Positions 10,338 to 19,876 of a stretch of DNA of 64,000 nucleotides are shown here, piece by piece. This stretch comes from Liriodendron chinense. Lineage: Eukaryota > Streptophyta > Magnoliopsida > Magnoliales > Magnoliaceae. Where the stretch lies: contig PVNU02000924.1 of NCBI GenBank assembly GCA_003013855.2, forward strand, positions 1,178,001-1,242,000. Reading direction: 5' to 3'. The notes below the pieces were generated by a model. It searched no databases. It was given only the letters and a program-made list of their open reading frames with translations, and was not told the DNA's origin. Numbering within the stretch: position 1 is the first letter of the stretch; each line of letters starts with the position of its first letter. The translations under genes were made by a program, and so were the position numbers.

Positions 10338-12534
10338 TCAATCTCTTGAAGGAGGAGCTGTGCTCTCGACTTCAGGGCCCATTTCTGGAGCCACTCCAGC
10401 TTGCGTGGCTTCAGTCACCTCGTTCTTAGCAGCAGCTTGCTCTTTTGCAGCTATGATGGTCGCGACTCGACCAAATTCCCCCATATCAAAGGATGGGATC
10501 ATTCGTTGCACTACTCTTAGCGCAAAGTTGCGACCAGCATCATATGACTCATATCTTTCGTCGTCATATAGCTGCGAAGTTCGGAACTTGAAAATTGCCC
10601 GAGGACCTTCCTCCGAGAGCATCTTTACAAGGGCGACTTTCTCCTCGTCCCAGTGGATCGAGTCGTCCTTGAGCTGTGCAAGAGCGGAGCGCTCCTTTTC
10701 CAAGTTGTCGTTGGCTTCTTTGAGCTGCGACCTGGCCTCCGCAAACTGCTCCTCCAACGAGATCTTGTCTTGGCGAAAGATCTCTCTCTCTCTCTCTCTC
10801 AGCCTTCTCCTTCAAACCCGTGAGCTTCACGAAGTCTGAGTCCAAGGCCTGATACCTGTCGGTCAGGACTTGGATTTTCTCGATGAGGATCTTCTTCTCC
10901 TCATCTCTCTTCGCGATCACCGCCTCACGGGCCTTGAGCAGCTGATCTCTCCCTTGAACTGCCTTCTCCAAGGCAGTCCTCTTCCCCTCAGCTTCATCTA
11001 TCATGCGACGTGCGGCAACGATATCACGCTTCGTTCGCAGGATAAGATCTAAGCCCTGCAAAAGTAATGAAAAATGTGAGAAAGTATTCTAGAACATAAC
11101 AACAGATTAAAGCAGGTCTTGGCAGAGTCTTACCTGAACCATCCTCACCCCCACTTCGAGGAAAAGGTTCTCAGGGCTTGGCTCGGGAAGAGAGCCGAAG
11201 GTTTGGGGGGGGGACGTTCTCGAATAGAAATTTACATATTGGATGGAGGTGGCGGGGGATAGAATATGTCCCGCTCCCAGACGGTTGGGCAACGACCAAC
11301 CCAGTCGGCTCGCGAGGTGGAGGCATCGACTCGCGAGCAGGTCCCTGCTCGGCAGCAGGGATCAGTTCGCGAGCAGGAGCCGGCTCTCGAGGCTCTATTT
11401 GCTCTCGAGCCTCTTCAGCTGGGGGGCAGCTGGACCCTGCCCCATCCGGGGAATTGTCAGCAATGTTAATCACTGGCGGTCCAGGTGCGACCACCAGTGA
11501 GGGAATATTGGGCCCTGTCGGAGCCTCCGCCATGCTCGCGGGAAGGGCAGGTTGATCGCCACCCTTACGGACGGGTGGTTGAGATGGTTCGGTAGGAGTT
11601 CTCCTCTGCCTTTTGGAGTTCGTGCCCTTCAGTCGGGGTAGCAGACCCCTCTTCTCCCCGGCCTTCGTCATCTTGGCTTCTCCTCTAGATATTAGGCCCG
11701 CTGCTGCAAGTCGCGAGGGAGACAGGCAAGCCTCGATGTGCCTATCACCAACAGGCACCTTGTACACCTTGACAATCTTCTCGTTGATTCCTCCCTTTAG
11801 ATTTGATTTTCTCAAGGCTGGGATACCTGCGAGCACAAACAGAGGTCAAAGAATGAAGTAAAACCCTCAAATCCTAACTGGAGAAAACTGCACAATGTGG
11901 ATTGTCCCTACCTTCGCAGAAAAAACAGGTAACACCTGGACCTCTGGAGGAAGCAGACTCCCAGTTCCCGGAAGCGTAGAACCACCATTTCCTCCAGCCG
12001 GGATAGTTCGAGGAGGGTTTCCCCAGCACGAAGTTATCCCGGTGCCAGTAACACAAGTAATACCAGCCTTCGCTGGAGGGTGCTTTTTTCAGATGGAACA
12101 TACGGAGGAACTCCTCCGCCGTGAGCTCTCCGTTGCCGGCCTGAGCCCAGAGGGCAAAGGAGCCCAGAACTACCCTCCATCCGTTCACGATGAGTTGCCG
12201 GGGGGCAATCTTGTAACACCGGAGGACATCGCGTATGAAAGGATGGAGGGGGAGGCATACCCCCAGGATGAGCTGCATAAAGAGCTACGCATCCTGGGGG
12301 GGGGGGGGGGGGGGGGGGAGAGTCTGGTGTCTCTCCATCTCCGAGCAATCGTAGATTGACTGAGTCGGGGATCAGGTATCTCTCCCGTAACTCAGCTAGC
12401 CGGTCCTCCGATAAAACAGAAGGATACCCAGCTGCCGTGTATCTCCCTGCCGGAACCCTCGCACTGCTAGAAGCAGAGGATTCCGGAGTGGCATCGCCTA
12501 GAGGAACGGTGGTCTCGTCAGAGTTCCCAGCCAT
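10338..12534 (-). pseudogene. Antisense accessory gene of the Tat element (putative gypsy-type transposon protein, PF04195-like), spliced, frameshifted
   Basis: This gene lies opposite to pol, between pol and the 3' LTR, the place where Tat elements carry an antisense frame. Exon 1 (11912-12534) starts at MAGNSDE and contains LSEDRLAELRERYLIPDS, LPLHPFIRDVLRCYKIAP and LTAEEFLRMFHLK, matching the plant domain called 'putative gypsy type transposon' (recalled, not searched). Exon 2 (11134-11826) is Pro-rich. Exon 3 (10338-11055) is a coiled coil rich in Glu/Lys/Arg. Introns of 85 bp (11827-11911) and 78 bp (11056-11133) have GT...AG ends with pyrimidine-rich acceptors. The frame breaks three times, each time at a simple repeat: 23 G at 12296-12318, 9 G at 11205-11213 and (TC)10 at 10781-10800. 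The function of the family is unknown. Confidence 0.85.
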
Positions 12535-12946
12535 GAAGTGGTTTTAGGAAGATTAAGAAAAACAAAAAAGAAAAGAAAAGAGGCCTGTATCCAGGGAAGA
12601 AAAGAAAGAAAAGAAGCACCGGAGGAAGAAGAATGAAAAAGATGTTGTAAATTCCCTTCGAAAAAACTTCTGTAGAAAAACAGAGAAATGGCGGACTCCG
12701 TATATTTATAGGCAATCATTCTGCCGCATCTGGTGATATGTGGCAGCCCCTCCTTCGGCGCAGCACTCGAGCAGGCATGCCTATTAACTCCCCTGACACG
12801 TGGCAAGCGCCCCTTCATTTTCTGTCTGCGGAAAGCTGGCGCTCATTAATTCCAGCCCATCATGTATGGTTCCGTTCTCGATGAAGGCAGTGGGCGGTTA
12901 CATGTGATAGTGAGCTAAGTCCTTCCCTTACGAAATTCTTGGCGGC
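12535..12946 (-). other. Leader and promoter region of the antisense gene
   Basis: Apart from the TATA candidate it holds A/G-rich and T-rich stretches and no convincing coding sequence. It ends at the polypurine tract of the Tat element. Confidence 0.5.
12701..12710 (-). promoter_or_regulatory. TATA box candidate for the antisense gene
   Basis: The minus strand reads TATAAATATA about 170 bp upstream of the antisense start codon, a normal plant spacing if the 5' leader is about 130-140 nt. The promoter would lie inside the Tat element, upstream of its 3' LTR. This is an inference from sequence and position only. Confidence 0.5.
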
Positions 12947-12964
12947 AAGGACTTGGGGGGCATC
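12947..12964 (+). promoter_or_regulatory. Polypurine tract of the Tat element
   Basis: AAGGACTTGGGGGGCATC lies immediately before the LTR start TGTTATAGG. The GACTTGGGGGGCA form is usual in Tat elements. Confidence 0.85.
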
Positions 12965-13009
12965 TGTTATAGGCAAAATGGAGATCAACTTAGCTGCTAA
13001 AATTTTACA

Positions 13010-13312
13010 CGGACGCCCATCCGATTCTCGAGATCATCTAATCATGAGTCGCAGATTGGGTAAGTGCGGGATGCCCGTCCGACTCTCGAGATCATCTGAT
13101 CATGAGTCGCAGATTGGGTAAGTGCGGGACGCCCGTCCGACTCTCGAGATCATCTGATCATGAGTCGCAGATTGGGTAAGTGCGGGACGCCCGTCCGACT
13201 CTCGAGATCATCTGATCATGAGTCGCAGATTGGGTAAGTGCGGGACGCCCATTCGACTCTCGAGATCATCTGAGCGAGAGTCACAGAATTGATAAATACG
13301 GAGCAGCTATTC
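13010..13312. repeat. 58-bp tandem repeat, five copies, in U3
   Basis: Units beginning GA(C/T)TCTCGAGATCATCT start at 13023, 13081, 13139, 13197 and 13255, exactly 58 bp apart. The middle copies are nearly identical and the outer ones diverged. Each holds ATCATCTGATCATGAGTCGC. Such U3 repeats are often enhancer-like (inference). Confidence 0.9.
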
Positions 13313-13478
13313 GCAAGTCTCGAGTTCTCATAGCCGATAGTCAAATACGGCAAAGCAAAATCCGCGAGCAGACCTTCTCGTAAGTCGTTGAAAGGTGTTA
13401 CGTCTAAATGAGCGAGCGCTTGGACTCGCGACCATATTCCAACATGCGAACAGCTTTTCCGCGGTGACACCTTTTAGC

Positions 13479-13637
13479 CTTCAGTACCAGCACCCGATTC
13501 CCGTCGAGCAGCTTGTTCAATCCCTCTGCGATACCAAGCAGGGCTACACCCAGTTCGGTGGTTTCCGTCCCGTCGGCGTCTCTTTTCTTTTCGCCGGCTA
13601 TGACTCCAACTACGGTTTCCAGCTCTACATGAGCGAT
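13479..13637 (+). pseudogene. Captured fragment of proteasome subunit alpha type-4 (PAC1/PSMA4-like) inside the Tat LTR
   Basis: An open stretch of about 53 codons includes PVEQLVQSLCDTKQGYTQF, VSFLFAGYDSNYGFQLYMSD and the flanking GGFRP. These are the conserved central residues of the 20S proteasome alpha-4 subunit, part of the proteasome outer ring. Similarity starts abruptly after TTTTAGCCTTCAG, which resembles a splice acceptor, and ends abruptly after the MSD residues, so about one fifth of the protein is present. GC-rich third positions differ from the surrounding LTR. It is in sense with the element, between the 58-bp repeats and the TATA box. It has no start codon of its own, and a normal proteasome subunit cannot be made from it. 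I know of no reason for this sequence in an LTR other than capture. Confidence 0.9.
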
Positions 13638-13877
13638 CAGTGCTATTACTACGCCTACCAGCGGCCCGTATAGGTCGGGTTTGGGCTTATCTTCTCTTGT
13701 GGTTCCGAATCTCAAGGGATTGCTATCAAGGAACGTGATTGCCAAAATAAGTCATCGGGTTAGATCTCGTCTCCAAGGATAAGGATCTTATCCCACGAAA
13801 TCAGCGGCATCTCGGTATCGTACACGAAATCAGCGGGATTTCGATATCTTACGTGACAGATGGGATCGCTCCAGTTC

Positions 13878-13886
13878 TATATAAAG
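13878..13886 (+). promoter_or_regulatory. TATA box of the Tat LTR
   Basis: TATATAAAG, about 910 bp into the LTR and followed about 30 bp later by the presumed transcription start. The adjacent R/U5-like region is pyrimidine-rich. Confidence 0.7.
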
Positions 13887-14097
13887 AGGTGACTCCATTA
13901 AGAGAAAGGTACACACGATATTCAATCTCTGGCCTATTTTTGCCTGGTTATTCTTCTTCTTGCTTCGGCCTGACTTAAGCATCGGAGGGCTAACGGCTGG
14001 ATGCCAGCCAACCTTAGTTGCTTTCTGTCTTCTTTCAGGTCCGGCGGAGGAAGGTATCTGTTAGAGAGAAGGTGAACGTCCGGAGGATCCAGTTACA

Positions 14098-14291
14098 AAA
14101 TCTAACGTTAATAGCATGACAACAATCAGATGATATCCACATAATCGAAGAGAGTGAAAATGCACTCATATGCTAAAAAATGAAAGAAATGATTAGGCTG
14201 GGCCTGGTTTATATACTCGAGCCCAAGAATCGGTGCACTGCACTGGTAGAGCATAAACGCCCAACGCAGCGCAACGCATCGGGGGGGCATT
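14098..14291 (+). other. 3' end of a second Tat-like element, with polypurine tract
   Basis: A short remnant ends in GGGGGGGCATT (14281-14291), a polypurine tract directly before an LTR-like TGTTGGGGCTC. It implies that the Tat element above inserted just upstream of the 3' LTR of another plus-strand element. Confidence 0.55.
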
Positions 14292-15424
14292 TGTTGGGGC
14301 TCAAAATATCACCAATGATAAAAGAAGAAGTGACGACTTGAATACATCAGTCAAAGTCAGCAACAGACCTAGAAGCAGTCAGAAAAGCAGTAGAGTGCCA
14401 GTGCGGTCCTAGCTTGGGCAGCTCGCGTAATCACACCCAGAACTAAAATATATCCTTTCGGAGCTAATCTAGACATGCTTATTGCCGCCAAATGATTCAG
14501 AATGCCCAAAAACCTCGAACCTCCGAATTTGGATGTTGTGAGATGCATATTTCTACTTGCACACCCTAAAGTACGTTTTCCCCTGCTAAGAGCCGACTAA
14601 AGGATCCGAATTGGTAAGGAACTACCGAAATTAATAGCATTTGACCATTCGTCAACTGAATCGTTCATTTAGTAACATGATTAAAGGTTAAAATTTCTCC
14701 AGCTTCAGTGACTTTGATCCCCGAAAAGGTACTTGTCCATTGGAGTGAATAATCGGAACTTAAAACTTGAATTTTTCTAAGTATGAGAACAAATATCAAT
14801 GAAGAGCTCATTTCTAGTCAAAGGATGATTGAGCATGTAATATACGTTCGAACAAAATGATACGTCATGGGAATTCATACGAAGTCACAATTCCAAGAAG
14901 TCCAAGATCATCTAATTCCGAGTTATAACGAAGAAGGTACGAGTTGTCCACCGAAGACCATACATTATTGATAGCATTGATCACATGGGGCCCACTTTTG
15001 AAGATAAAATAGGATTCTAAATGTGACCATGATAGTTCCATTACGTAGATCGCTGAAATAGTTTTACGGTGAGTATAAGAGCGTCCAGAACGGATCTGTA
15101 ACGAAGGAGTTATGAGCATTTTCGTGGAGACGCGCAGGTGCAAAATAACATGCGCTTGGCCTGAAATGCTGAAAAATTCTAAGTCTGGAAGCTGCCAAGG
15201 GGGACATGCACCTAGGGCATGGTCAATGCGCCTGGAGCTCCATTTTTCCATCTCCAAGAGGGACATGCTCACAGGGCTATGCCACATTTGCCCGGAAAGT
15301 CCCCTCTAAACACATGCGCCCGCAACTTCTCCTTACCTGTACCCGGACCTGATTAACAAACTATAAATAGCCCTAATGACCTCAGTAAGTAGAGGAGAGA
15401 AAGCTGAGAGAGGGGGAAAGCATC

Positions 15425-15660
15425 CAAGGGACACATGCGCCCACACCAAAGGATACATGCGCTCACTCTCTCCCTTGCAATGCCACATACGCCAGCCTCC
15501 TACCTTGCAATGCTACATGTGCCCGCTCTCTCCCTTGCAATGCCACATGTACGCATGCGTACACCAACTCCCGCATGTCCTCAAATTTACACACCAACTC
15601 CCGCATGTCCCCACATGCGTCCACTCTCTCTTCACATGCGTCCACCACCTACGCCAGTAC
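15425..15660. repeat. Degenerate minisatellite (ACATGCGYCC / CCCTTGCAATGCCACAT)
   Basis: The units CTCTCCCTTGCAATGCCACAT and CACCAACTCCCGCATGTCC recur several times with changes. They create open frames in more than one phase, rich in Pro/His/Cys, which I do not regard as genes. Confidence 0.75.
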
Positions 15661-16169
15661 TTAGCCATTTCCGCAACTTTAAAAACTGCATTGCACATCT
15701 GTTTGTACTGCACTGCACTGCATACCTGCACCTGCACTACACACTGCTTACCTTATTTACATAAAAACGATTAAGTAAATGTTTCAATTTACTTTAAATT
15801 ATTTATGTAAATAAGGAAGTACCCCTCATTTGGATTCAATAAAAAATACTAAAAAAATTAAATTTCCAATAATAAAGATTTTAATTTTCCATCGGAAGTA
15901 CAAATCGTAACTTTTTGGCACGCCCCAAAAAGTTCACCTTTTGAATGTAGGGGTTTTCTTCGAATATAAACCAATTAAAAAATCTGAAATACCCTAATTA
16001 TGCTAAAACACCAAAGTCTGGTGAAATATTCTTAATATTTTATGGTTCATCTGTGGATATATAAAAAATCTAAATTTTTACTTAGAATTTTCAGGTAGTG
16101 ATATTACCAGAATATCGTTTTAGTGTAAATTTGTACAGAAATGGAGCTGTGACTAGATCATATTGCCTA

Positions 16170-16350
16170 CTTCATGCATTGACACTCATTTTGCTTAATC
16201 CAGCACTCATCCATGCTTAATCTAGCATTCATCTTGCTTAATCCGGCATTTATCTCTGCTTAATCTTGCATTTATCCATGCTTAATCTAGCATTCATCTC
16301 GCTTAATCCAGTACTAATCTCTGCTTAATCTAGCATTTACATTACTTAAC
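16170..16350. repeat. Tandem repeat of TGCTTAATCYAGCATTCATC-like units
   Basis: At least seven copies of a unit of about 22-26 bp, alternating CTTAATCCAGCACT and CTTAATCTAGCATT versions. It lies downstream of the TATA box in the second LTR. Confidence 0.8.
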
Positions 16351-16700
16351 TTTACTTGTATTCAACCTCACATGGCATACATACTATTGTATTCTTACAT
16401 ACATTATTCTCACATGGCATGTCTTCTATTGTATCTATCACATATAATCAATCTCATACGATATATATATTCTATTACATTCATCATGCATTTAAGATCC
16501 CTTACCTTGTTATAATATATTGCACATTTATGCATGCATGAGCAGGTTCTCTACTTATCTCTCATTGTGAATTAGTAATCAACAAAGGTGTAGGATTGAG
16601 ATCGCTTCTGAAGATAAGCCGGCAGACTCCAGCCTGATTCGACAATTGATTACAAGAACTTTGTATCAATTATGTTCATTGCACAACTAGAGTTGAGCCT

Positions 16701-17639
16701 AGATTGAGTCTTAAGACTAAATAGAAGGGACTATGGTTACTATTCGAAACCATAAACGAAGAATTCCATATTACCTTAAGATGATTGTTATGAACTACTA
16801 TCGTTAGAGTTAGTTTTACCTATCTAAAATGGGATCTGCTTGTTGGACTGGGCAGGTAGTTACGATGTGCCTTCCTGCGGTCATCGGTGCAAATAAAGCA
16901 GGTGATGAATCTAAGTTGTTCTATCCAATAGTCATAGGTCATGTACTCCAGTGGTCACCCATCATAAACATACGGGAAGACGGCCTAATGATGCATGACT
17001 CGATTAAAAAACCCCTGGCAGTCTTTCAACTCGGACAATTCGAAACAACAAGGGATAGAAACATCCGACTTGTCTAAATGATGATTCGGTCCATAACAAA
17101 AATTACACAGGTCTCTATGACCATAAATTCAACGACCATAGTCCCCAATGACTTAGTTACCTGCTCGATCTATCCAGGCCTTTTCTCGAATACTCCATCT
17201 ATTATGCAAACATTATTCATAATGGAGTTTTGTCGCTTTGTGCCGTGGTTTTCTCCCATAAGTGTTTCCACGTAAAAATTTCTCTGTTCTCTATGGCGTG
17301 CATGATTCACATTGATACTTCCTTATTTGCTTTATTTAATTTATCTAAGATGCTTGCATACATTTAGTCTTTTGCCTTTTAATCAAGAGTGATCATCCAT
17401 TGATGTAATTAAGGGCTTGTGCCAGATCATGGCCTGGAATGTACAAGAATTCAGAATCTCTGGAATAAAATTCATTTTACGATACCTCCTCTTGCGTACT
17501 TTTTTATTGCTTATGATTGTCAATGAATGTCTCTATACTCAGAAACTCCCCAGAACAATGAAACACAAGAAAATTTCCTTGTACATTTTTTTAGTTTTAA
17601 TAGATTGCATGAGGTTATTAGCCTACGATGTTCAAAGAC
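16701..17639. other. Unassigned stretch
   Basis: An open frame at 16829-17077 (+) was examined and matches nothing I recognise. The position suggests decayed internal retrotransposon sequence, but nothing in it confirms that. Confidence 0.35.
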
Positions 17640-18605
17640 ATTATATCCTTTGCTAAAAGATTTCATGAATGTCAGATACATAGTGATGTGATACGCATGT
17701 CACCCGAAGACCTACATCAGAAAGTATCATCTTGGCCTTTCACCACATGAGGGCTAGATGTCATTGGTCCAATCAATTCTCACTCTTTGCGAGGACGACA
17801 GTACATCTTGGCAGTAACAGATTATTTTTCTAAATGCACGGAAGCCATTGCATTGCGTAATGTTTAAAGAAAAGGATGTGACCGACTTTATTTGGCATGT
17901 TATTATTTACAGGCGTGGGATTCCATAGAATATTATCACAGACAACGGCACACCATTCAGAAATTGAAACATGGACAAGCTTTGTAAAAAATTCAAGACA
18001 AAACATTCATATTCAATGCCTTATTATCCACCTGCGAATGGATTGGCAGAAGCTTTCAATAAAATGATCGTTACATTCTTGAAGAAAACGGTGGCTGAAA
18101 ATAAAAGCAGCTGGGACGAAAAGTTGCAAGAAACATTATGGGCATACCACACTATACACTACATGACCACGAAAGCAACTTCCTATTCGCTAATCTATGG
18201 GGTAGAAGTTGTGTTACCCATAGAAATACAAATTAAACCCTTATGAGTGGCGGTTCATGAAGTAATTACATAATATAAAAATGCTCAGCTCATACTACAA
18301 GAGTTGGAGGTATTAGATGAGAAACGACTGTCTAAACAACAACATTTACAATTATATCAAGCCAGAATAACTGTCGCCTTCGATAAAAAGTAAAACATAG
18401 AATTTTTAAGAAGGGTGACTTGGTATTAATGCTTAAACAACCAATCATGGCAACTTGAAAGACTGGGGTCAAGTTTGACCCCAAATGAGATGGTCTGTAC
18501 ATCTAACTAAAGTATACTTCAATGGAGCATATAGAATAGCAGACCAAGATAGACGAGGGATCATAATATCTGTCAATGGGCGATTTATCAAGAAGTATTA
18601 TCCCT
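17640..18605 (+). pseudogene. Tat/Ogre-lineage integrase remnant
   Basis: Conceptual translation with many stops and shifts still shows the integrase core: GLDVIG with the first Asp, YILAVTDYFSKC, a TDNGT-type second Asp and, in an open stretch at 17971-18246, ANGLAEAFNK with the Glu plus LWAYHT and SLIYGVEVVLPIEIQ. After that come a GDLVLMLKQPI-like segment and a final LSRSIIP-type end, as in Ogre-like integrases. Several frameshifts and stops show long decay. The rest of this element is not recognisable in the window. Confidence 0.85.
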
Positions 18606-19114
18606 AAAAGATGAGGAGGGTTTTGATTGTACAAACCCTCGGCCAAGTATTTCCCCAATCAAAAGAGGGTAGGAGATACAAGCAACACCTTAGAGAACCT
18701 TGTAATCAATGATGTATCAATAAATTGAAAGTAAAGATTGAAAAGTAAAAGGAACCTCCGTCAACTCTCAGTTTTCGTCTGATGGATGAAAATGATAGTT
18801 ATCAGAGATTATTAGAAGCATGGGGTGTGCTAACTCTCCCAGAAAAGACTGACCCTACTAAAGGATCTCAGTTATCATTAATTCTCTAAGAGAGAAGCAC
18901 TAGCATCATGAAATGATAATCGTTGATAAATGCACCAATGAATATAGAATTGCCAATAATCACTGATACATGCGTTGAAAAATATACAAGTCGCAGTGGG
19001 CTCCTCAAGAGGCCCCACACATAAATCCTATAAACTAATTTAGGCTACGAAGAGTGCCTCGAGGCTAATCACGCATAAGACCTACTGTTTCTACCACTCA
19101 GGTAATGCACTTGG
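18606..19114. other. Unassigned non-coding stretch before E5
   Basis: Probably the 3' region of the decayed Tat/Ogre element. It contains no gene that I can see. The E5 pol sequence begins abruptly near 19115. Confidence 0.4.
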
Positions 19115-19527
19115 GTCATCAGGAACACATCTCCTTATAATTTGATGTGGCCAATATTTACACAAAAGCGGTTAATCCCAGAAAAATCTGTGCACTTCCC
19201 TTAAAAATTTTCATTTATCTTGCGCAGTCAAATGTGATGGCATCGCACCTGTGAAAAGATAATTAGCTATATGTTGAGCTCATAATTGTGCATATTTTAA
19301 CCCCAATTCATCACTCATTATGCATGATATACATGTTTAAAGGACCAACTTAATACATGATTTGTGATTGTAGGAACAAGATGGAGAGTTCACCATTTGA
19401 AAGCTAAGTGGAGCTCTTTATGAGCATTGAGGATCAATAGATGAAGTAATGAAGGAAGATTAAAGAAAGACAAGGAAGGAGAGAAGAGAAAAGAAGAAAG
19501 AAAGAAAGAATGAATGAAGAAAGAGAG

Positions 19528-19765
19528 CCAGACCGGTCGGCTGACCGGTCGGCCAAGCCAGCCCGACCGGTCATGACCGGTCGGCCATTCATCTACATGC
19601 CAAGAAGGATGCTTGGACAGTTGGACTGCCAGCCCGACCGGTCATGACCGGTCAGGCATAGTTACTGGAATCATCAGGAACGCAGCCGACCGGTCATGAC
19701 CGGTCGGCCATTGTTGCTGGACAAAGGGTCAGGCCACTCCGACCGGTCATGACCGGTCGGCCAGC
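19528..19765. repeat. GACCGGTC palindrome array in S1
   Basis: Five sites lie near 19530, 19562, 19634, 19686 and 19738; the last three are 52 bp apart. They are located upstream of the TATA box, as in the other LTRs. Confidence 0.85.
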
Positions 19766-19867
19766 GTAACCAGCCACTTTCTATTCTTGGAACTCCGGAT
19801 TTCATTGCGCAATAGCGTAAGATTACGCAAATTCTGGAACTTTCTTGCGTAAAGGACTCCTCCAAGC

Positions 19868-19876
19868 TATAAAAGG
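19868..19876 (+). promoter_or_regulatory. TATA box of S1
   Basis: TATAAAAGG, followed by the R-region sequence. The same TATAAAAGG motif is found in E2 and E3 LTRs. Confidence 0.75.

Larger units (their letters stand above)
12965..14097 (+). repeat. 3' LTR of the Tat element (right end approximate)
   Basis: The LTR begins TGTTATAGGC directly after the polypurine tract. U3 holds five 58-bp repeats and the proteasome gene fragment. TATATAAAG at 13878-13886 marks the promoter. The right end is not certain: GTTACA at 14092-14097 is my best guess, because the partner LTR is outside the window. Confidence 0.75.
14292..16700 (+). repeat. LTR of a second Tat/Ogre-like element (right end unclear)
   Basis: It starts TGTTGGGGCTC after a polypurine tract. 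A TATA box (TATAAATA, 15362-15369) lies about 1.07 kb in. Downstream it includes two repetitive segments (15425-15660 and 16170-16350). No matching partner LTR is in the window, so the end near 16.7 kb is a guess. No coding region is seen; the long frames at 15376-15774 come from the repeats. Confidence 0.5.

Noticed and set aside
10288..10839. Plus-strand open frame of 183 codons
   Set aside because: Shadow of exon 3 of the antisense Tat gene, whose minus-strand reading has the coiled-coil protein.
11178..11555. Plus-strand open frames in the Pro-rich region
   Set aside because: Shadow of exon 2 of the antisense gene; the composition (GC-rich) keeps all frames open.
15376..15774. Overlapping frames rich in His/Pro/Cys
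   Set aside because: Encoded by a degenerate minisatellite; open in more than one phase and without family resemblance.
16829..17077. Open frame of 82 codons
   Set aside because: No recognisable motif and no supporting context; could be chance in decayed sequence.
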